Of a stretch of 64,000 nucleotides of DNA, positions 58,612 through 64,000 are shown piece by piece. Below the pieces are notes generated by a model. It made no database searches. It was given only the letters and a program-made list of their open reading frames with translations, and was not told the origin of the DNA. The first letter of the stretch is position 1; each line of letters opens with the position of its first letter. The stretch covers positions 1 through 64,000 of the forward strand of contig PEZQ01000010.1 of the NCBI GenBank assembly GCA_002763265.1. The letters run 5' to 3'. The DNA comes from an archaeon CG10_big_fil_rev_8_21_14_0_10_43_11. Its GTDB lineage: Archaea; Nanobdellota; Nanobdellia; PEZQ01. The translations under genes were made by a program, and so were the position numbers.

Positions 58612-59217
58612 ATGAACAAAAAAATAGACTACCTGTTTGAAACATATCACATCACGCCGTCAACAGACCTTGACCAGCACTTTTTTACAGACTTTACTAT
58701 TGCACAAAAAATCATTTCTTATGCAAAACTTTCACGAAAAGACACGGTTCTTGAAATCGGGTCGGGTCTTGGATTTCTTACCAAACAACTCGCAAAAAAA
58801 GCAGGGCGCGTGATTGCCATTGAAAAAGACACGCAATTTGAAGAAGTCTTGCATGATGAATTAAAAAATTATGAACACGTTGAAATCATATTTGCAAACG
58901 CACTAGACTATTTACCAAAAGAAGCAAATAAGATTGTTTCAAACCTGCCCTACAACCTGTGCGAACCCCTCTTGCACAAGCTTAAAATACACCCTTTTGA
59001 GATTGCGGTACTTATGATGCCAAAAAAATTCGCATACCGCATGACAAGCACAGGACCAATTGGCAGAATCTCCAGAAAATGGGTGGTTGAACTGCTTGAC
59101 GACATTCCAAAAGATGCGTTTTACCCGCAACCAAAAATAAATTCAAAAATTGTGAGGTTAACAAAAAAACAAGAGATACCTCTTGCTTTGCAACAACGTT
59201 CGCGCAGCTCGGTTTAG
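58612..59217 (+). CDS. ksgA: 16S rRNA adenine dimethyltransferase KsgA/Dim1, short form
   Basis: A 201-residue enzyme that dimethylates two adenines near the 3' end of 16S rRNA. DLDQHFFTD, VLEIGSGLGFLTKQLA, IAIEKD and IVSNLPYN (the N-L-P-Y active loop) are present. It ends shortly after the catalytic domain, whereas most KsgA are 260-280 residues with a helical C-terminal domain, so that domain is missing. ATG 58612 follows the shared TATA box; an upstream ATG two codons earlier is possible. Confidence 0.88.
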   Translation: MNKKIDYLFETYHITPSTDLDQHFFTDFTIAQKIISYAKLSRKDTVLEIGSGLGFLTKQLAKKAGRVIAIEKDTQFEEVLHDELKNYEHVEIIFANALDYLPKEANKIVSNLPYNLCEPLLHKLKIHPFEIAVLMMPKKFAYRMTSTGPIGRISRKWVVELLDDIPKDAFYPQPKINSKIVRLTKKQEIPLALQQRSRSSV

Positions 59218-59274
59218 AGCAGGATAACCAAAAACATTAAAATAGGATGCCAAGTTTAGTTTTCTCACAATTCC

Positions 59275-59359
59275 CCCGTCGTAGCTCAACGGTAGAGCGC
59301 ACGGCTGTAGAAGACTTGTAGTAACCGTGAGGTTGGGAGTTCGATTCTCCCCGACGGGA
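59275..59359 (+). tRNA. tRNA-Tyr (anticodon GUA) with 13-base intron
   Basis: Acceptor CCCGTCG/CGACGGG with C1-G72 and discriminator A73, the archaeal tRNA-Tyr identity. D-arm GCTC/GAGC, anticodon stem CACGG/CCGTG, T-arm GGGAG/CTCCC. The anticodon loop has 20 bases; removing 59311-59323 leaves CTGTAGA with anticodon GTA at 59307-59309. A relaxed bulge-helix-bulge can form (CUGU with GUAG, 3-base bulges AGA and UAA), placing the cuts after position 37. CCA is not encoded. Confidence 0.9.
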
Positions 59360-59410
59360 CTTGTGAATATTACACATTTATTTAAGCGTGCACATCCCTT
59401 ACTGTATAGC

Positions 59411-60109
59411 ATGGTGCTTTCTTTAGATGCATATGATTATGATTCTGATGACATTGAAATTGATGACCTTATTGAAGCAACAAATGTTGAAATCTCTGAG
59501 CGCCAAAAATCATGGCACTTTGTCAAAGACCCAAAAAAACTCGTGCCAAACAACAATTCACTCAAACGGATTGCAATCAAGCTTGCAACCGGAACCGCAA
59601 CACTGCTTAAATCATTTCTTCTTGACTCAGTAATTGTCTTGGTGCGCCCTGAACTTGCAGCAGCAAAAGGTCTGCGAGGCATTGCAAAAGACGCGAAAGG
59701 TATTGCTGATGACATACACCACGCGCTCTCAAAAGTTGACTTGTCAGAAAAAGCAATTGACAACCTTGTTGTGTACTTCTATCTTTCTCACTACTATTTT
59801 TACTCGTTTTTTAGAGGCGTTTCCCCTACTGCTTCAATTGTAGGACAAGCGCTAACTGATGATGATAATGACTGCTATCTTAATGTTCTTGACGAATTAG
59901 AAAATAACTACAAGAACAGCACATTCTACTCAAACCATGTTCTCTTCAGTTTTGGCAGACTCATAAAAGACTTTAAGAAAAAAGACATGATTGACAAACT
60001 TGAACTGTTTGAACAAAATGCGATTCAAACCATACGCACGCTTCTTCAACAATACAATCAAGGTTCTGCACCCGTAATTGACCGCCTTGAAAAAATGGAT
60101 ATGATTTGA
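59411..60109 (+). CDS. Hypothetical protein, upstream part of a TGA-interrupted frame
   Basis: A 232-residue product of unknown function, helical and charged with an acidic N-terminus (DAYDYDSDDIEIDDL). ATG 59411 is the likely start; the open frame reaches back into the tRNA-Tyr, which is an artefact. It ends at TGA (60107-60109), and the frame then continues open for another 167 codons with no internal start for 43 codons. See the downstream entry. Confidence 0.6.
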   Translation: MVLSLDAYDYDSDDIEIDDLIEATNVEISERQKSWHFVKDPKKLVPNNNSLKRIAIKLATGTATLLKSFLLDSVIVLVRPELAAAKGLRGIAKDAKGIADDIHHALSKVDLSEKAIDNLVVYFYLSHYYFYSFFRGVSPTASIVGQALTDDDNDCYLNVLDELENNYKNSTFYSNHVLFSFGRLIKDFKKKDMIDKLELFEQNAIQTIRTLLQQYNQGSAPVIDRLEKMDMI

Positions 60110-60610
60110 GAGTGGGATAATATTATTGAACGACCGCTTAGTGAAGATGAGAAGAAAAAAATTAGTTCATTTCAAGAAAAACAAAACGCAGGCGACATAA
60201 AAAACCTTATTGAGCATAACAAAAAGCTCATCACTGATTTGAGCAAATACCTCTATACTGCAAAAAAGTTGCGCACCATGATTGAATACCATATTTATGA
60301 CATGATGCCCCTTGTTGAGAAACGAAACAGTATTGCATCACGAAAGAAAGGAAAAGAACACTATCGAAAAAGACGCGAACTTGTTGAACGTATGGTTGAG
60401 CGAGAATTAGGAGAAGACAAACTCCTGCTCACTGTTGTGACTTGGTATAATCAGATTGCTGAACTATACTTGTATCTTACAGAAATCGATAAAACCCTTT
60501 TGCAAGACATTAAAATACAAAACAAGTTTGACAAGATTTCTCGAAAAATTATGATAAAAGAAAATCCGTTGCGACTTCTTGACCTCACCCTTATGAGGCT
60601 TGCAAAATGA
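60110..60610 (+). pseudogene. Downstream part of the TGA-interrupted frame
   Basis: Directly after the TGA at 60107 the same reading frame stays open to 60610 (167 codons), helical and charged in the same style as the 232 residues before it, ending in PLRLLDLTLMRLAK. A start codon is lacking near the TGA (first TTG at 60239, first ATG at 60278). A single base change (TGA to TGG, Trp) would restore one ~400-residue protein. Either the gene is broken, the base is a sequencing error, or the second part is translated from an internal start. Confidence 0.5.
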
Positions 60611-60613
60611 GTG

Positions 60614-61633
60614 CTATGCATTAGGGTATGCTTTTTCTACTAAGCTTTGTCGTGTTGCAAAACGTTTTCTGACTGGTTTGACAAGCACATCAATTTCTTT
60701 TGCAACCCCTGCTTTTAAATCAGCAGGATGCAGTGCACCTGACACAAAGTCTTTTTTTACCTCATCAAACGTGTTAAACGTCTTGTTGCCGCCAAACTTG
60801 TCAGGACGAACCACACTAAACTCGCCTCGAAGCGGGAGAATAACGTGCTCAACAAAAGTAGTAATACCATTACCTTCTAAAACTTTTGCAGGACAATACG
60901 CTTTGCTCACCTTGTGTGTAATGTCTTGAGTTGAGTCAAGCACGTCAATTTTTGATGCATCATTTGATGCACTCATCTTATCACCAGTGAGTCCAGGGAG
61001 CATTGGATTGAACACGCTCACATATTTTTTGAAGCCAAGCTCGGGCATTAATTCCCTTCCAAGCATGTAAATGCCGCGCTGGTCAATCCCTCCAAAGGCA
61101 ACATCAGCATTCAAAAAATGCACATCAAGCACTTGCATTAATGGATAGACAAAGCCTCCCAGCTTTGGGTCTTCTTTAAAGCGCACCACTTCTGATGCTG
61201 CTCTTCTTGCACGCTTAAGCGTGACATTTGCGGCAACGCGAAGCATATTCATTGTGTAGTCCTCTTTAAGCTGAAAACTACTGCCGGTCACAAATTCAAT
61301 ACTACTTGTTTTGACCCCCGCACTCTTTAACATGCCAAGCAAGACCTGTTTGTAATACTCGCTACGATATTTGAGCAAATCCCATGGCGATTTTTGGTCA
61401 TCAAGGTGTGCGTGCAAATCTGCAAGCAATATTTTGAATGTGAAACCCGCATCAATAAAATCCTTGAACTTCATGACGGGAATAAAATAACCAGTATGAA
61501 CGCGACCCGTTGGAGCAGTACCCCAATACGCAACAGGATTCTTCTTAGTTTTTAACAAATCCACGAGCTCATCATGCGTCACCACTTCTTGTGTTCGTGC
61601 TTCAACCAACTTTGCACGCTTGTCAAGGTCCAT
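60614..61633 (-). CDS. tyrS: Tyrosyl-tRNA synthetase
   Basis: A 339-residue class I synthetase of archaeal/eukaryal type. WGTAPTGRVHTGYF (37-50) is the HIGH-like motif, ADLHAHLDD follows, and KMSAS (219-223) is present, as are GGIDQRGIYMLG and the C-terminal VRPDKFGGNKTF. The length matches the catalytic core plus anticodon domain of archaeal TyrRS. The frame extends upstream into the tRNA-Tyr, so ATG 61633 was chosen. It lies 42 bases after that tRNA gene, in the same direction. Confidence 0.92.
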   Translation of the reverse strand: MDLDKRAKLVEARTQEVVTHDELVDLLKTKKNPVAYWGTAPTGRVHTGYFIPVMKFKDFIDAGFTFKILLADLHAHLDDQKSPWDLLKYRSEYYKQVLLGMLKSAGVKTSSIEFVTGSSFQLKEDYTMNMLRVAANVTLKRARRAASEVVRFKEDPKLGGFVYPLMQVLDVHFLNADVAFGGIDQRGIYMLGRELMPELGFKKYVSVFNPMLPGLTGDKMSASNDASKIDVLDSTQDITHKVSKAYCPAKVLEGNGITTFVEHVILPLRGEFSVVRPDKFGGNKTFNTFDEVKKDFVSGALHPADLKAGVAKEIDVLVKPVRKRFATRQSLVEKAYPNA

Positions 61634-61646
61634 ACTGTAATCACTC

Positions 61647-61964
61647 TCATTTGTTGTTTTTAATGTTATCTTTAGTCCCACAGGCAGGAGTTGAACCTGC
61701 AACCCCGCGGTCTACAGCCGCGTGCTCTACCATTGAGCTACTGTGGGAAAACAATAATCCTTGTTTAGTCAAACCACGCTCATCTAGAAATCCATCTTTT
61801 CGCAACGAACGCACCGCATGCCACACCGTAGATTTTGGCATATTCTGCTTTTTTGAAAACCACACAACGCTTTGTGTCAAACTACCGCGCCACGCAAGAT
61901 TGTCAAACACAAACAACACGGTCGGATGAAGTTTAGTTCGAAGAAGAGAGATAAAGACACTCAC
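61647..61964 (-). CDS. Winged-helix protein whose frame runs through the tRNA-Tyr gene
   Basis: The first ~75 residues look like a real winged-helix domain: LTQSVVWFSKKQNMPKSTVW (HTH) and VRSLRKDGFLDERGLTKQGL (wing). The frame has no stop before the tRNA gene, so its last ~30 residues (MVEHAAVDRGVAGS) are the tRNA read as codons, and it ends at 61647 between tRNA and tyrS. GTG 61964 or TTG 61973 would start it. It may be a true overlapping gene or a regulator whose stop was lost. Confidence 0.45.
   Translation of the reverse strand: MSVFISLLRTKLHPTVLFVFDNLAWRGSLTQSVVWFSKKQNMPKSTVWHAVRSLRKDGFLDERGLTKQGLLFSHSSSMVEHAAVDRGVAGSTPACGTKDNIKNNK
61676..61747 (-). tRNA. tRNA-Tyr (anticodon GUA), intronless
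   Basis: A 72-base cloverleaf: acceptor CCCACAG/CTGTGGG (C1-G72), D-arm GCTC/GAGC, anticodon stem CGCGG/CCGCG with loop CTGTAGA (anticodon GTA), T-arm GCAGG/CCTGC with TTCAACT, discriminator A73. This has the same identity as the intron-containing tRNA-Tyr at 59275 but a quite different body. It lies directly before tyrS and inside the end of the winged-helix frame. Confidence 0.92.
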
Positions 61965-62077
61965 CCATAACAAGGTCTGCCATTAGTGGCGCATTACATA
62001 CCGGCGTGTATCACGTCTCATGCTCTTTTTGGTGCGTTCAAACACTTTTAAGCTTTGTGTGCAATAAAAATGAAACA

Positions 62078-62530
62078 TTACTCACTTACTTTTGCAACTT
62101 GTGCATGCGTGACGCGTAAAATTTCTTGTGGCGCGATTTTAAGCCCTGCAAATTTTGAACCAGCACTACTCATCACAACATTTTTTTGCATCACGCACGC
62201 GTCAAGAAAAAAGGGCACGCTCTCTGGAATCTCTAGCGGGCACACTTCTCCCGGCTCTTTGTCAAGCAATTCTTTTAATTCTTCAGGCCGTGCAAGACGG
62301 GCCCCGCGAAAACCAGGAATTAATTTATTATTCACGCGAATAGGGCCTAATGTCATTACTGCAGCAAACTTCTTATTTTTCGTAAAAATAATGGTTTTTG
62401 CAATCATAGCAAGGGGAATGCCCATTGCAATCGCTGCCATGTCACTTGTCTTACCGCTTGCTGAGTGCTCAACAACTTCAGCATTAACGCTGCCTTCAGC
62501 AATGAGTTTTTTAACATCATCTGGTCGCAT
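62078..62530 (-). CDS. YbaK/ProX-family aminoacyl-tRNA deacylase
   Basis: A 150-residue editing-domain protein. HSASGKTSDMAAIAMGIPLAMIAKTIIF (about 22-49) and GFRGARLARPEELKEL, then GEVCPLEIPESVPFFLDACV, are the pattern of the YbaK/EbsC family, which hydrolyses mischarged tRNAs (Cys-tRNA-Pro, Ala-tRNA-Pro and similar). The conserved Lys (K47) is present. The specificity is not deducible. Confidence 0.85.
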   Translation of the reverse strand: MRPDDVKKLIAEGSVNAEVVEHSASGKTSDMAAIAMGIPLAMIAKTIIFTKNKKFAAVMTLGPIRVNNKLIPGFRGARLARPEELKELLDKEPGEVCPLEIPESVPFFLDACVMQKNVVMSSAGSKFAGLKIAPQEILRVTHAQVAKVSE

Positions 62531-62595
62531 GAACTCATTTGAGAACAGTCTGATTTTTAATAATTTCCTAAACTATTTAACCCACAAACTACGTA

Positions 62596-62991
62596 ATGGG
62601 TAGTATGAAGCGCTCAGAGGCGGAATGGAAGAAAGAACTTACACCAGAACAATACCGCGTACTTCGCAAAAAAGAAACTGAAGCACCATTCTCAGGAAAA
62701 CTGCTCTACAATAAGGAAAAAGGAACATACACGTGCGCAGCATGTGGTGAACCTCTGTTTAGCTCGCAAACAAAATATGATAGTCATTGCGGGTGGCCAA
62801 GCTTTTATGATGTGCTTGACAAGACCAAAATCAAAACGCGAACAGACACCAGTGCGGGCATGGTGCGCACAGAGATACTGTGTAAAAAATGCGGAAGCCA
62901 TCTAGGACACGTATTTGATGATGGACCAAAGCCAACTGGAAAACGATTTTGCGTAAACTCCGTATCACTCGAGTTCAAGAAAAGTGACTAA
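62596..62991 (+). CDS. msrB: Peptide methionine-R-sulfoxide reductase MsrB
   Basis: A 131-residue repair enzyme for oxidised methionine. Two zinc pairs CAAC and CKKC (as CAACGEPLF and [17 protein letters not shown]), the HCGWPSF motif and the catalytic Cys in RFCVNSVSL are all present. The length is typical. The start could be ATG 62596 or the fourth codon (62605). Confidence 0.95.
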   Translation: MGSMKRSEAEWKKELTPEQYRVLRKKETEAPFSGKLLYNKEKGTYTCAACGEPLFSSQTKYDSHCGWPSFYDVLDKTKIKTRTDTSAGMVRTEILCKKCGSHLGHVFDDGPKPTGKRFCVNSVSLEFKKSD

Positions 62992-63125
62992 CACTGTTAA
63001 ATGTGGGTGAATAATAGAAATCTTCAAAAACATCAGCGCAGTATCACAGTGTAGGATGAGGGAAAAGTCTTATACGCATTTTTCTAAAAAACTCACCTTC
63101 TGTGCATGTACTATTGGTATATGGG

Positions 63126-64000
63126 GTGAAAACCTTGCCTAAGACCCTTGAACACATTGTTGGAGATTACATTCATGCACCAATACCATTCTTTGACAAC
63201 CTTAACATGGATATTAGCACATACTCGCCTCGCCGTTTTTATCGTGCAAAACGAATTACTGAAGAGTTAGAAGCAGAACTTGCTGTTTTTGCAGGAAATT
63301 TTGCAACAAGTATTGGAGACCACGACACGTTTGCGCGAAACCGTGACTGGGTGGGAACTCATTTTAAACGACCACTTAATCGCACACGATATGAACCCCA
63401 AAAAATTAATGGACAAAAAATTGGAACAGAAATCAAAGAGCTTAATGAACTTGACGACAAAATTGATTATTTTGCACACCAAGTCAAAGACTGGAAAATA
63501 AAACGACTTATCTACACCCTTGGCAGTCACGACCAAATTGAGATGGTTGTACGAACGGTTGGAGAACTTAACGAAAAAGTCAATCGCTATGAGCTCAACA
63601 CACTTCGCTCGCTTGGAAACCAACCAGAACAAGTTGATTACATGCTTTCGCTCTCGCAATGGGCAGCACAAAACGGAAAAACCGTTGATGTGCCTGACGC
63701 AGGATTAGAGGAATCAAATCCTGAAGAGTACCAAAAACAAGTTGATGAATATCGAAAAAAAACGAGAAAACTGGTCAAAGAACATGACAAAGACTTTTTT
63801 GGTGAAAAGCCCGTTAAGAAAATGAAGAGTAAAAGTGACCTTGACCAGCACACTATTCATGAGGCATTCCGTGGACAGCGCCAAATGTATATTGACCTTC
63901 TTAATTCAAAAATACCAAAGATTGAGGTTGCAGGCTTTAAGTTTAATGATGATATCTATGGTCATTCATTTGAAATCGCAGCAAACCTTACTAGTGCTCG
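63126..64000 (+). CDS. Hypothetical helical protein, truncated by window edge
   Basis: An open frame from GTG 63126 to the right edge (about 291 codons visible). The opening is VKTLPKTLEHIVGDYIHAPI. The product is charged and mostly helical (HQVKDWKIKRLIYTLGSHDQ, then VGELNEKVNRYEL), with no recognised motif, signal or membrane helix. An upstream GTG (63102) is also possible. The minus-strand frames over the region are shadows. It is not recognised. Confidence 0.6.
   Translation, partial: MKTLPKTLEHIVGDYIHAPIPFFDNLNMDISTYSPRRFYRAKRITEELEAELAVFAGNFATSIGDHDTFARNRDWVGTHFKRPLNRTRYEPQKINGQKIGTEIKELNELDDKIDYFAHQVKDWKIKRLIYTLGSHDQIEMVVRTVGELNEKVNRYELNTLRSLGNQPEQVDYMLSLSQWAAQNGKTVDVPDAGLEESNPEEYQKQVDEYRKKTRKLVKEHDKDFFGEKPVKKMKSKSDLDQHTIHEAFRGQRQMYIDLLNSKIPKIEVAGFKFNDDIYGHSFEIAANLTSA

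Noticed and set aside
59327-59410. Upstream start of the 232-residue gene inside tRNA-Tyr
   Set aside because: This segment is the tRNA 3' half read as codons; ATG 59411 begins after the tRNA.
60107-60109. Selenocysteine at the in-frame TGA
   Set aside because: No SECIS-like hairpin is evident and no Cys-containing homologue context is visible; a simple nonsense mutation or sequencing error is more likely.
61634-61702. Upstream extension of TyrRS into the tRNA-Tyr gene
   Set aside because: The extra residues come from the tRNA, and the conserved TyrRS N-terminus begins at ATG 61633.

Overview
The window comes from an archaeon. It encodes archaeal/eukaryotic-type ribosomal proteins (L44e, S27e, L15e, L10e, L37e), aIF2-alpha, Nop10, a Gins51-type GINS subunit, Hel308, endonuclease Q, an Nre repair protein with a C-terminal PCNA-binding tail, SecD/SecF and nascent-chain NAC. 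Many genes are leaderless with a TATA element (TTTAAATA-like) about 23-35 bases before the start codon. Several features point to a small-genome DPANN lineage (Woesearchaeota/Pacearchaeota-like): a primase with small-subunit catalytic domain and large-subunit Fe-S domain in one chain, a fused ribulose-phosphate epimerase/phosphoglucose isomerase, a KsgA without its C-terminal domain, very tight gene packing and many 4-base overlaps. The lineage is inference; no rRNA gene is present.

Layout. 1-8.2 kb: a truncated surface protein with a pilin-like signal, a KaiC-like ATPase, membrane transporters, phosphoesterase and MBL-fold nuclease genes, a histone-fold protein and a candidate small RNA. 8.2-13.6 kb: a replication/translation cluster (fused primase, Gins51, L44e, S27e, aIF2-alpha, Nop10, PAC2) followed by endonuclease Q. 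13.6-19.7 kb: a five-gene leftward operon of lipoproteins and membrane-anchored proteins, at least four of which look like diverged paralogues. 19.8-22.7 kb: Hel308 and cis-prenyltransferase. 22.7-26.5 kb: an NAD salvage cluster (pncB, pncA, nadK) ending in an NrtR-type Nudix regulator, with a strong inverted-repeat operator candidate at the pncB promoter. 26.5-31.5 kb: a leftward non-oxidative pentose-phosphate operon (transketolase, transaldolase, rpiB, rpe-pgi fusion). 31.6-38.2 kb: secF-secD, NAC, an MFS transporter, L15e and Nre. 38.2-46.3 kb: two AT-rich winged-helix genes, a membrane/cell-envelope operon (MscS-like, RAM domain, DedA, PIG-L), a glycosyltransferase, two helical proteins and a Trm11-like methyltransferase. 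46.4-51.1 kb: L10e, a PEP-synthase-like pseudoenzyme, a PIN/HTH pair, two HesB-like proteins with Cys-rich tails and a five-Cys protein. 51.2-64 kb: four tRNA genes (Thr, Lys, two Tyr), an aminotransferase, a metallothionein-like peptide, PHP phosphoesterase, adenylate kinase, GAPDH-like enzyme, L37e, KsgA, a gene interrupted by an in-frame TGA, TyrRS, YbaK deacylase, MsrB and a truncated gene at the right edge.

The most unusual structural signal is at the tRNA-Thr and tRNA-Lys genes. Each is followed by a 40-50 base conserved hairpin element and then an exact second copy of the tRNA 3' end (15 and 21 bases), as if a tiny element had inserted into tRNA 3' ends with target duplication. Other items worth attention are the four divergent gene pairs that each appear to share one palindromic TATA box, the NrtR operator, the PEP-synthase pseudoenzyme with Glu in place of the catalytic His, and the winged-helix gene / tRNA-Tyr / TyrRS overlap.
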